Shown here: positions 31,401-38,485 of the stretch, piece after piece
Position numbering within the stretch: position 1 is the first letter of the stretch
Layout: each line of letters starts with the position of its first letter
The notes under the pieces: model-generated
Seen by the model: only the letters and a program-made list of their open reading frames with translations
Told to the model about the DNA's origin: nothing
The model's database searches: none
Source of the DNA: an uncultured bacterium
GTDB taxonomy: Bacteria; Gemmatimonadota; Gemmatimonadetes; Longimicrobiales; RSA9
Assembly (NCBI GenBank): GCA_937889645.1
Contig: CALBZE010000058.1
Span: 1 to 57,266 of the forward strand
Direction of reading: 5' to 3'
DNA length: 57,266 bases
Made by a program: the position numbers and the translations under genes

Positions 31401-32284
31401 CCGGCTAGCCCCCGGTCGGCCGGGACGATCCGCCGCAAGGTGAAGAGATCGGACTCCCGGATCGCCTCTCGCCGCTCCGACCACGTCCACCACTCGTCCC
31501 ACGGCGCCGCGACCAGCCGACCCGTCAGCCCGGCGGCTCGGTCCGACAGGAGGAAGACCGCCGCCCGACCCGCCAGCTCCGCCGGCACGCCGCCCGATTC
31601 CAGCTCCCGCCGCGTCCGCTCCAGATACTCCGCGCCGGCTCGCTCGCCGGCGGCCAGCGTCGCCTCGTGGATCCGCGTCGCGACGAAGCCGGGGGCCAGC
31701 GCGTTCACCTCGATCCCGTGCGCCGCCAGCTCCGCCGCAAGCGTCTCCGCGAGCCGGACCACGCCGGCCTTGCTCACCGCGTACGCGCTGAAGTTCGGGA
31801 ACGGCGACGTCGCTCCGCCGCCCGAGAGGAGCACCATCCGGCCGCCCCCCTGTTCCCGCATCACCCGGCCGACGGCGCGCGCGACCAGGAACGTCCCCCA
31901 CAGGTCGATCCGCACCGCGTCCAGCCACTCCACCGCGTCCACGTCCAGCGCGGGGCCGATCGGACCGAGCACCGCCGCCGCGTGCACCAATCCGTCGATC
32001 CGCCCGCCCCACTCCACCACCCCCGCGACGAGCGCATCGACCGCCGACTCTACACCGACGTCCGCCACGAACGCCCGGGCCGCATCCGCCCCACCGATTT
32101 CCACCAACCGGGCCTCCGCCTGCCTCAGCTCGTCGGCGCTCCGCGCCGCGATCGCCACACGCGCGCCAGCCGCCACCGCCTCCGTCGCGCACGCCAGCCC
32201 GATCCCCCGGCTGCCGCCCGTGACCAGAACCACCCTCCCGGCCAGGCTCTCCCGCTCCAGCTCAAGCCCGGCCAGGCCTCGCAT
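31394..32284 (-). CDS. Short-chain dehydrogenase/reductase (SDR)
   Basis: About 296 aa. Classical SDR motifs are VVLVTGGSRGIGLACA (NAD(P) binding), HAAAVLG in place of NNAG, the Ser of VLLSGGGAT, and Tyr/Lys in SAYAVSKAGVVRLAE. VNALAPGFVATRIHE follows. The C-terminal extension (about 40 residues, with DEWWTWSERREA) is longer than usual. Located between the heptose kinase and the Gfo/Idh gene, it may act as a paired redox enzyme, for example oxidation by one and reduction by the other to invert a carbon. This pairing is inference. ATG 32284 is preferred; GTG 32302 is in frame but has no ribosome-binding site. Confidence 0.85.
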   Translation of the reverse strand: MRGLAGLELERESLAGRVVLVTGGSRGIGLACATEAVAAGARVAIAARSADELRQAEARLVEIGGADAARAFVADVGVESAVDALVAGVVEWGGRIDGLVHAAAVLGPIGPALDVDAVEWLDAVRIDLWGTFLVARAVGRVMREQGGGRMVLLSGGGATSPFPNFSAYAVSKAGVVRLAETLAAELAAHGIEVNALAPGFVATRIHEATLAAGERAGAEYLERTRRELESGGVPAELAGRAAVFLLSDRAAGLTGRLVAAPWDEWWTWSERREAIRESDLFTLRRIVPADRGLAGW

Positions 32285-32303
32285 CCCGCGCGACCCTGCC
32301 ACT

Positions 32304-33350
32304 TCAGACCGTCGCCGTCACCGGCACGCTCCTCATCGCCGGCCCGCTCGAGAGGTTCGCGATCACCTTCGCCCCCTCGAACTCGATACCGTAGTGCAGC
32401 CGCGGCATCCCCTGGGACGCCATGAACTGCTCCAGCCGGCGATGCTCCTTCGGGCAGTACAGCATGAGGAAACCGCCACCCCCGGCCCCCGCTATCTTCC
32501 CCCCGAGAACGCCGAACTCCTCACGCACGTAGTCGTACAGGCGATCGACTTCCCCGATCGAGACCCGGTCCGACAACCGCCGCTTGCTCTCCCAATGCTC
32601 GTGCAGCAGCTGACCCCACCGATCGAAATCCTCCGACTCCACCGCCTCCAGGATCCGGTAACCCAGGTCCTTGATCCGATGGAGCGAATCCTCCACCTGC
32701 GACCGCGCCGGCGACGACGACTCCCGCATCGCCCGGTCCTGCCCACGGAGCACCTCCTCGGCGCTGCGGCGAACTCCGGTGTAGTAGAGGTGCGTGTTCG
32801 CCACGAACGCGTCCACGGCGCCGACCGGCAGCTCGACCGACCTCACGTGCACGGTGCCGTCCCGGTCGATGTCCAGGACGGTGAACCCGCCGTACACCGC
32901 CATGTACTGGTCCTGCTTGCCGATCCGCTTGCCCAGGACGTCGATCTCGATGTGGCACGCCTCCTCGGCAAGCGCCTGCAGCGGAACGTGGTCGCGCCGG
33001 TAGTGGTGCAACGCCAGCAGCAGACCCACCAGGTACGCGCTCGAGGAGCCCAGCCCCGTACCGTCCGGAAGGTCCGCGAGCGACGAGATCTCGATCTTCT
33101 TCTCGATCCCGTGGAAGCGCAGCGCCTCACGCGCCAGGTCGTGCTGGATCTCCGAGACGTGGTCGACGACCTCCGTCCGACTGTAGTGCAGACGGATCTT
33201 GTCGTCCACGATCGGCGGGTTCAGCATGATGTACATGTACTTGTCCATCCCCATCGCGAAGATGAACCCGCCGTGCTTCTCGTAGTACGAAGGCAGGTCC
33301 GTGCCCCCGCCTCCGAGCGTGATCCGGAACGGCGTCCGGGTGATGATCAT
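32304..33350 (-). CDS. hddA: D-glycero-alpha-D-manno-heptose 7-phosphate kinase (GHMP family, HddA)
   Basis: A 348-aa GHMP kinase. It begins MIITRTPFRITLGGGGTDLP, the hallmark HddA start. The ATP-binding loop is DGTGLGSSSAYLVGLL (96-111). It continues with GKQDQYMAVYGGFTVLDI, and the C-terminal GHMP motif is GGKIAGAGGGGFLMLY. It phosphorylates heptose 7-phosphate at C1 in the alpha configuration, which leads to GDP-heptose rather than ADP-heptose. The start overlaps the nucleotidyltransferase gene by ATGA. With HddC, GmhA and GmhB encoded beside it, the substrate assignment is good. Confidence 0.9.
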   Translation of the reverse strand: MIITRTPFRITLGGGGTDLPSYYEKHGGFIFAMGMDKYMYIMLNPPIVDDKIRLHYSRTEVVDHVSEIQHDLAREALRFHGIEKKIEISSLADLPDGTGLGSSSAYLVGLLLALHHYRRDHVPLQALAEEACHIEIDVLGKRIGKQDQYMAVYGGFTVLDIDRDGTVHVRSVELPVGAVDAFVANTHLYYTGVRRSAEEVLRGQDRAMRESSSPARSQVEDSLHRIKDLGYRILEAVESEDFDRWGQLLHEHWESKRRLSDRVSIGEVDRLYDYVREEFGVLGGKIAGAGGGGFLMLYCPKEHRRLEQFMASQGMPRLHYGIEFEGAKVIANLSSGPAMRSVPVTATV

Positions 33351-34084
33351 CTCAGCGCGACTTCCCCTTCCTCGACCAACGCCTTCGCCACCGCATAGCT
33401 CTCGGGTGTGTCGAGCCCGAGGCAGAATCCCGTCGCTTCCATCACGTGACCGTATACGCCGCCGTCAGACACCAGGCGCGGAAAAACGTCGCGGCCGAAG
33501 TCCTGGAACCCGACCCCGACGTATTCGCCAATGTCCGCCTCGAGCAGGTAGACGCCCGCGTTCACGTATTCGCGACGCCCCGGGCGCGGCGGCTCCCCTT
33601 CCCGAAATTCCACCACCCGCTCACTCTCGTCCAGCACCACGTGCCCGCCGGCGATCCCCGTGTTCTTGTGTCGCGACGGATCGAACAACGCGATCGACGC
33701 CGCTGCGCCGCGTCGCCGATGCGCTTCAAGGAACGCTTCGAGGTCGAAGCGCGTGACGTTGTCACCGTAGGCGACGAGCCACGTGCCGCTCCACGACCCG
33801 AGCACGTTCCGCCACGCGCCCGCCGTCCCCAGGATCGTCGGCTCGTACACGTACCGCACCCGGACGCCGCAGTGCGACCCGTCACCTACCGCCGCCCGAA
33901 CGTCCTCCGCCCGATGGTGTAGGTTGACCCACGCTTCGCGGACCCCGTGTGCGGCCAGCCACTCCAGATTCCACTCGATCAGCCGCTTGCCGCCCAGCTC
34001 GAGCAAAGGCTTCGGACGGCCGCCCGCGATCGCCGCGATTCGGCTGCTCTTCCCGGCGGCCAGCACCAGCGCGGCGACGTTCAC
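33347..34084 (-). CDS. hddC: Nucleotidyltransferase, D-glycero-alpha-D-manno-heptose 1-phosphate guanylyltransferase-like (HddC)
   Basis: A 245-aa nucleotidyltransferase of the mannose/glucose-1-phosphate family. It has the N-terminal AALVLAAGKSSRIAAIAGGRPKPLLELGGK (two parts; note K-S-S-R as the nucleotide loop), RYVYEPTILGTAGAWRNV, VAYGDNVTRFDLEAF and EYVNAGVYLLE. With HddA encoded immediately downstream it most likely makes GDP-D-glycero-alpha-D-manno-heptose, although the nucleotide (GTP or another) cannot be proven from sequence. GTG 34084 is the start; it overlaps the epimerase stop in the pattern GTGTGA. No better start lies inside the conserved N-terminus. Confidence 0.8.
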   Translation of the reverse strand: MNVAALVLAAGKSSRIAAIAGGRPKPLLELGGKRLIEWNLEWLAAHGVREAWVNLHHRAEDVRAAVGDGSHCGVRVRYVYEPTILGTAGAWRNVLGSWSGTWLVAYGDNVTRFDLEAFLEAHRRRGAAASIALFDPSRHKNTGIAGGHVVLDESERVVEFREGEPPRPGRREYVNAGVYLLEADIGEYVGVGFQDFGRDVFPRLVSDGGVYGHVMEATGFCLGLDTPESYAVAKALVEEGEVALR

Positions 34085-35046
34085 ACCCGAACCGGCTCCA
34101 CCCCGCCCGCGCCGAGGACGTGCTCCCGGATGTAGGCGATCGACCGCCGCAGCCCTTCCTCCAACCCCACCTTCGGCTCCCAACCCAGCGCGCGCGCGGC
34201 ACCGATGTCCGCCAGCGTCTCCTGCGCCTCGCCGGGCAGGTCGGGCGCGTAGTGTGGTTCCAGGTCGCTACCCACCAGCTCCCGGATCAAGTCGAAGATC
34301 TCACGAACCGAGTAGCTGCGGCCGCTCCCCACGTTGAAGACCTTCCCGTCCGTGCGCGGATCGCGCATGCAGAGCACGTGGAAGTCGTTCACGTCGTCAA
34401 CGTACACGAAATCCCGACGCTTCTGTCCCGTCCCGTAGATCGTCGGACGCCGGCCCTGCAGCAGGTTGAGGATGAACGCGCTCATCACCGGCGGGATCGT
34501 GCGGCGATAGTCCTGTCTAGGGCCGTATACGCAGAAGTACCTCAGCGCCGTCGCATTCAATCCGTGGAAGCGACGGTACGCCTCCGCGAAGTACCGCCCC
34601 GCGAGCTTGCTCACCGCGTAGAAGCTCTCCGGGGCCTCCTCGCTCTCCGGCGTCGGCAGCACCGCCGAGCCCTCGTACAACGCCGACGACTCCGCGTAGA
34701 CGACCTTCCGCACACCGCCGCGCCGCGCCGCCTCGAATACGTTCACCGTCCCGACCACGTTGATGCTGCTCGTCTCCACCGGGTCGAGCTGACAATCCGA
34801 GATGCAGTTCTTCGCGGCCAAATGGAAGACGACGTCGGCTCCGGCGATGACGTCGTAGATCTGTGGGGAGCGGATGTCGAGTTCGTGGAACTCGACACCT
34901 TCGGGGACTTGCTCGAGGACGCCGTAGGAGAGATCGTCGATTCCGATCACGCGGTAGCCATCGGCGAGCAATCGGTCCGCGAGATTGCTGCCGATGAAGC
35001 CCGCGACGCCCGTGATGACAACGGTCTCGTTCGCGTGCACACCCAT
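34081..35046 (-). CDS. NAD-dependent nucleotide-sugar epimerase/dehydratase
   Basis: A 321-aa extended SDR. It has the Rossmann motif VVITGVAGFIGSNLADRLL, GIDDLSYG, the catalytic SSALYEGS and Tyr/Lys in SFYAVSKLAGRYFAE, RYFCVYGPRQDYRRTIPP, and GTGQKRRDFVYVDDV. It resembles UDP-glucose 4-epimerase-type enzymes. Being between the transaldolase and the HddC/HddA genes, it could act on GDP-heptose, for example C4 epimerisation, but this is inference. ATG 35046 follows the transaldolase stop by one base (TGA-G-ATG). It is clearly distinct from the other two SDR epimerases of the window. Confidence 0.85.
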   Translation of the reverse strand: MGVHANETVVITGVAGFIGSNLADRLLADGYRVIGIDDLSYGVLEQVPEGVEFHELDIRSPQIYDVIAGADVVFHLAAKNCISDCQLDPVETSSINVVGTVNVFEAARRGGVRKVVYAESSALYEGSAVLPTPESEEAPESFYAVSKLAGRYFAEAYRRFHGLNATALRYFCVYGPRQDYRRTIPPVMSAFILNLLQGRRPTIYGTGQKRRDFVYVDDVNDFHVLCMRDPRTDGKVFNVGSGRSYSVREIFDLIRELVGSDLEPHYAPDLPGEAQETLADIGAARALGWEPKVGLEEGLRRSIAYIREHVLGAGGVEPVRV

Positions 35047-35047
35047 C

Positions 35048-35791
35048 TCAGAGCGTGTACCCCGCCCGGCACGCGTCGTCGTAGAACATCTGGACGGTCT
35101 CGCGCGAGTATTCCGTCAGGTCCTTGCCGCGCAACGGAAGCTTCGCGATCAGATCGGATGTCAGGGCGATGATGTGACAGCCGCAGGACGCGGCCTGGTA
35201 CAGGTTCAGCACCTCCCGCGGACTCGCCCACAGCACCTGCAACCTCGGACGGGACGCACAGATACTCACCGCCTCCCGCATGACCGGCATCGGGTCGCGT
35301 CCGGTGTCCGCGATCCTACCCGCGAAGATCGACACGATGGACGGCGTCTCCGGCGCCACCGCATCCGCGACCGCCCGCACCTGGTCGAGCGTCAGCACCG
35401 CCGTGACGTTGACCTTCACGCCGTCGCGCGACAGCTCGCGAATCAGCGGAATCGACGTCTCGCCCTTCGTGTTGCAGATCGGCACCTTCACGAAGACGTG
35501 CTCGCCCCAGCTGGCGATCTCACGAGCCTGGCGCCCCATTTCGTCGAACTCGTCCGCGATCACCTCGAACGAGATCGGCAGATCGGGGATCGCCGCCAGC
35601 ACCTCTCTCGCAAATGCGCGATAGTCGGGCACACCCGCCTTCGCCATCAGCGTCGGGTTCGTCGTGAACCCGTCCGCCACGCCGCGCCGGCGCGCCTCGA
35701 TCATGTCGTTCACGCTCGCGCCGTCGGCGTAGATCGCGATTCCGTATCCGTTCGTCGAACTCAACTTGCTCTTCCGCCGCTTATCGACCAA
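35048..35791 (-). CDS. Transaldolase family protein (fructose-6-phosphate aldolase/TalC-like)
   Basis: A 247-aa class I aldolase. The family motif GFTTNPTLMAKAG (41-53), an N-terminal ADGAS with the conserved Asp, the Schiff-base lysine K102 in VFVKVPIC, VNVTAVLTLDQ, SIFAGRIADTG and the QAASCGCHIIAL segment are all present. Central metabolic transaldolases are usually encoded elsewhere. Linkage to a heptose module suggests it makes or remodels a seven-carbon ketose phosphate such as sedoheptulose 7-phosphate, the substrate of GmhA; that is inference. It starts with TTG 35791, five bases after the NusG-like gene, with GGAAGAG upstream. There is no earlier in-frame ATG. Confidence 0.88.
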   Translation of the reverse strand: MVDKRRKSKLSSTNGYGIAIYADGASVNDMIEARRRGVADGFTTNPTLMAKAGVPDYRAFAREVLAAIPDLPISFEVIADEFDEMGRQAREIASWGEHVFVKVPICNTKGETSIPLIRELSRDGVKVNVTAVLTLDQVRAVADAVAPETPSIVSIFAGRIADTGRDPMPVMREAVSICASRPRLQVLWASPREVLNLYQAASCGCHIIALTSDLIAKLPLRGKDLTEYSRETVQMFYDDACRAGYTL

Positions 35792-35794
35792 CGC

Positions 35795-36376
35795 TCACTC
35801 TTCCTCGGCCGGAGGCGCCACCGGCTCCAGCGAGCAGACATCCACGTCGACCTCCAGTCCTTGCCCGATCGCACGGAGCCCCACGAGGATGCGCCGACGT
35901 CCCCGCCGCTCGACCACGATTCCGACGACACCGCGAAACGGGCCATCCACGACCCGGACCCAGTCGCCTTCCCTCACGAACGCCGCCGGCTCGGGCTCGC
36001 ATCCGCTGTCCGCAACCGCCATCGCGAAGCGGCGTATGTTGTCCAACTCCCGATCCGGGATCGGCGTCGGGTAACCGTTGATCCGGACGATCGTGCTGAC
36101 CCCCGGCGTCGTCAGCACCGCGTGCATCTCCCTGAGCGTGAAACGTCCGAAGACGTAGCTGGGAAACAACGGGAACTCGACTCGCCTCTTCCGATCCTTC
36201 CACTGCTGGATCCGCGAAACGACCGGCAGATAGCTCTCGATTCCGCGCTCCCGTAGAACGTGTTCCACTCGCTTCTCGTGCCGGGCGCGCGTGTAGCAGG
36301 CATACCACCGCGATTCCTCGTACAACTCTGCCGGCACGCGTACTCCGTTGGCACGAGCTCCCGGAGTGAACACCAT
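35795..36376 (-). CDS. NusG-like transcription antiterminator (RfaH/UpxY/LoaP type)
   Basis: A 193-aa NusG paralogue. The NGN domain (about 23-120) has WYACYTRARHEKRVEHVL, FPLFPSYVFGRFTL and TPGVSTIVRINGYPTPIPD. A KOW domain (135-162) has FVREGDWVRVVDGPFRGVVG. Dedicated NusG paralogues of this kind travel with RNA polymerase and prevent early termination in long polysaccharide operons. It is the first gene of a unidirectional run reaching to 9021, which is the usual arrangement. The general nusG is normally next to secE/rplK, not here. ATG 36376 has AGGG seven bases upstream. A candidate promoter is at 36960-36988, leaving a leader of almost 580 nt. Confidence 0.9.
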   Translation of the reverse strand: MVFTPGARANGVRVPAELYEESRWYACYTRARHEKRVEHVLRERGIESYLPVVSRIQQWKDRKRRVEFPLFPSYVFGRFTLREMHAVLTTPGVSTIVRINGYPTPIPDRELDNIRRFAMAVADSGCEPEPAAFVREGDWVRVVDGPFRGVVGIVVERRGRRRILVGLRAIGQGLEVDVDVCSLEPVAPPAEEE

Positions 36377-36383
36377 CTCGGAC

Positions 36384-36398
36384 CCTATTTCACGCTAC
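36384..36398 (-). promoter_or_regulatory. Translation-initiation element of the antiterminator gene with an ops-like word
   Basis: On the minus strand the sequence GTGAAATAGG (36393-36384) sits seven bases before the ATG. The identical 10-mer sits at the same distance before the WbpA-like gene (38411-38402). Overlapping it is GTAGCGTG (36398-36391), an exact match to the core of the RfaH ops element. The match may be chance. Confidence 0.4.
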
Positions 36399-36550
36399 TG
36401 GATACACCTTGGCCCCGTCAGTTACAGGGCCTATCTGACCTAGCCCTCCGCCCGTCTGTTCTCACTCCTCGGGATCCGGAGCCCGGGCTGCGAAGCCGGC
36501 CGATCGTCAACCACGAGCCGATCGTCGACGTTGGAGTCGCCTCGACCGGT

Positions 36551-36694
36551 TCAGGCACCGGCCGATGGCGAGGCCGCCCGGCCGATGCCGGCCGACGCAC
36601 CGCCGTTGTCCAGGTCTCGTGGACCCCGCTCATGCGCGGGCCCCATGAAAACGAACAAGGCGCCGGCTATTGCGACGACAGTGCTTCGGCGCAT
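36551..36694 (-). CDS. Candidate small secreted or membrane peptide (47 aa)
   Basis: An ATG-started frame with GGGGGT about 10 bases upstream. It encodes MRRSTVVAIAGALFVFMG followed by a hydrophilic tail rich in Gly, Ala, Arg and Asp. The N-terminus looks like a signal peptide or single membrane anchor. It lies in the leader of the polysaccharide operon, 174 bp before the antiterminator gene. High GC makes chance open frames common, so this is tentative. It could be a leader peptide. No family is recognised. Confidence 0.3.
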   Translation of the reverse strand: MRRSTVVAIAGALFVFMGPAHERGPRDLDNGGASAGIGRAASPSAGA

Positions 36695-36959
36695 CCCGCT
36701 ACGACCCCCAATGGAGTTCGGGCCCCGATCGCCGCCATTGGTCATGACGCGATCGCGAGCCACGCTATTCTGCGACTATGCCATCGGCGAATGAGACCTG
36801 AGCACACAGCGCTCGTCGGCCGCGGTACAGGGCTCGTATCCCGCAGCGTGTGTGAATCGGCCTGCGGAAACGCCAGACGAATCCGTCGATGGACCCGGGG
36901 AGAATCCCGACCGCGCGGTCCAGCGGCCGGCACGTAGATCCAATGCCAAACGCGCGCTA

Positions 36960-36988
36960 TGAATACACATTTGACTGGGGTGGCGCAA
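36960..36988 (-). promoter_or_regulatory. Candidate promoter of the polysaccharide operon
   Basis: On the minus strand TTGCGC (36983-36988) and TATTCA (36960-36965) are spaced by exactly 17 bases in an A+T-rich patch just after the WbpA-like gene. The -35 box is identical to that of the better promoter at 5462-5490. Confidence 0.35.
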
Positions 36989-37020
36989 GGTTGGGCCAAG
37001 CGCGACCGACAGACCGGACC

Positions 37021-38394
37021 TCACGCCCCGGCAACAACCATTCCGCTCGACGGTACCGCCCCGTGCGGGCGGCCGCTGAGCCCGATGATATTGGATGCCT
37101 TGAGCCCGGCCGTGGCGTTGCGCGTATCCACCACCAGCTTGCTCCGTTCCACCACCCAGCCGTAGTCCACGTTCGAGTGGTCCGTCGTGATCACCACCAC
37201 GTCCGCTCGTCCGAGCTCTTCGGCGGTCAGCTCCACGCTCCGCTTCTCTGCGCCCGCCTCCCCTCGCAGCACCTCCACGAACGGATCGTGGTAGACGACT
37301 TCCGCCCCCTTCTCCTCCAAGAGCCGCATCACGTCCAGCGCTGGGCTCTCCCTCACATCGTCAATGTCCTTCTTGTAGGCCACCCCGAGCACGAGCACCC
37401 GACTTCCCCGCACCGCTCGACCCACGCCATTCAGCGCGTCCTGCACCTTGTCCACCACGAAGTGCGGCATCTCGCTGTTGATCTCGCCCGCCAGCTCCAC
37501 CATTCGCGTCTTGTAGTTCAGTGTCTTCATCTTCCACGCGAGATAGTAGGGATCCAGCGGAATGCAGTGGCCGCCGATCCCGGGACCCGGCTGGAACTTC
37601 ATGAACCCGAACGGCTTGGTCGCCGCGGCCTCGATCACCTCCCACACGTCCACGCCGAGCCGGTCCGAGACCTGCGCCATCTCGTTGACCAGCGCAATGT
37701 TCACCGCGCGGAACGTGTTCTCCAACAGCTTCGTCAGCTCCGCCGCCTCCGTGCTGCTCACCGGCACCACCCGCTCCATCACCCGCGAGTAGAGCGCCAC
37801 CCCCACGTCCAGGCACGCCTCCGTGATCCCTCCGATCACCTTCGGCGTGTTCTTCGTCTGCCATTCCCGGTTCCCCGGATCGACCCGCTCGGGGCTGAAG
37901 CACAAGAAGAAGTCCTGCCCGACCTGCAGCCCCGTCCGCTCAAGCATCGGTAGCACCAGCTCCCGGGTCGTCCCCGGATACGTCGTCGACTCCAGCACCA
38001 CTAGCTGCCCCGGCCGGAGCGTCCGTGCGACCGCCTCCGCCGCGCTCACCACGTAAGAGACGTCGGGATCCTTCGTCTTCGACAGCGGCGTCGGCACACA
38101 GATCGAGATCGCGTCGCACTCCCCGAGACGACTCAGGTCCAGCGTCGCCTCCAGCAGCCCCTCCCGGACCGCCGCAGCGACCTCCGACGACGGGACATCG
38201 CCTACGTGCGACGTGCCCGCGTTCACCCCAGAGACGACGCGCTCGGACACGTCGAAGCCCAGGACTCGATAGCCCGACCGAACCAGCTCGATGGCCAGCG
38301 GCAGTCCGACGTAGCCGAGGCCGACCACGCCGCACAGCGCCTCCCGCGATTCGATGCGGTGCTTCAGTTTCGTCGATGCCGTATCAAAGCCCAT
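37021..38394 (-). CDS. wbpA: UDP-N-acetylglucosamine 6-dehydrogenase-like nucleotide-sugar dehydrogenase (WbpA/WecC group)
   Basis: A 457-aa NAD-dependent dehydrogenase. It has the Rossmann motif CGVVGLGYVGLPLAIELVRSG, ISICVPTPLSKTKDPDVSY, VVLESTTYPGTTRELVLP, FSPERVDPGNREW, the central helix ENTFRAVNIALVNEMAQV, the catalytic Cys in GPGIGGHCIPLDPYYLAWK, and the C-terminal LGVAYKKDIDDVRESPALD. The GHCIPLDPYYL and PERVDPGN motifs are those of the UDP-GlcNAc/UDP-ManNAc branch, not the UDP-glucose branch, which is covered by ugd in this window. The product, a UDP-N-acetyl-uronic acid, could feed the DegT aminotransferase. It lies upstream of the antiterminator operon across a 644-bp gap and 91 bp after hemD. 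Precise sugar is not decidable. Confidence 0.88.
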   Translation of the reverse strand: MGFDTASTKLKHRIESREALCGVVGLGYVGLPLAIELVRSGYRVLGFDVSERVVSGVNAGTSHVGDVPSSEVAAAVREGLLEATLDLSRLGECDAISICVPTPLSKTKDPDVSYVVSAAEAVARTLRPGQLVVLESTTYPGTTRELVLPMLERTGLQVGQDFFLCFSPERVDPGNREWQTKNTPKVIGGITEACLDVGVALYSRVMERVVPVSSTEAAELTKLLENTFRAVNIALVNEMAQVSDRLGVDVWEVIEAAATKPFGFMKFQPGPGIGGHCIPLDPYYLAWKMKTLNYKTRMVELAGEINSEMPHFVVDKVQDALNGVGRAVRGSRVLVLGVAYKKDIDDVRESPALDVMRLLEEKGAEVVYHDPFVEVLRGEAGAEKRSVELTAEELGRADVVVITTDHSNVDYGWVVERSKLVVDTRNATAGLKASNIIGLSGRPHGAVPSSGMVVAGA

Positions 38395-38485
38395 TTGGTC
38401 GCCTATTTCACCTGCTCGGTCGACGACTCGGGTGCGCCCGCGTCACTCGAAAATTGGCCCGAGGCGCCCCCCTTTTCCGCCGATC

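Larger units (their letters stand above)
36377..37020. other. 644-bp non-coding region, probable promoter and leader of the polysaccharide operon
   Basis: No confident gene lies here, only a possible small reading frame (36551-36694, minus). It holds a candidate promoter (36960-36988), several weak inverted repeats such as ggccc/gggcc at 36411-36431, and repeated cggccgatg words near 36559-36592. Compared with flanking genes it has more A+T patches, as expected of a regulatory region. Confidence 0.6.

Noticed and set aside
29319..33398. Plus-strand open frame of more than 1300 codons
   Set aside because: It lies antisense to six recognisable heptose and oxidoreductase genes and has low-complexity Arg/Pro/Ser content.
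36652..36794. Plus-strand frame of 48 codons in the leader region
   Set aside because: No ribosome-binding site and no protein-like composition; it opposes the better minus-strand candidate.
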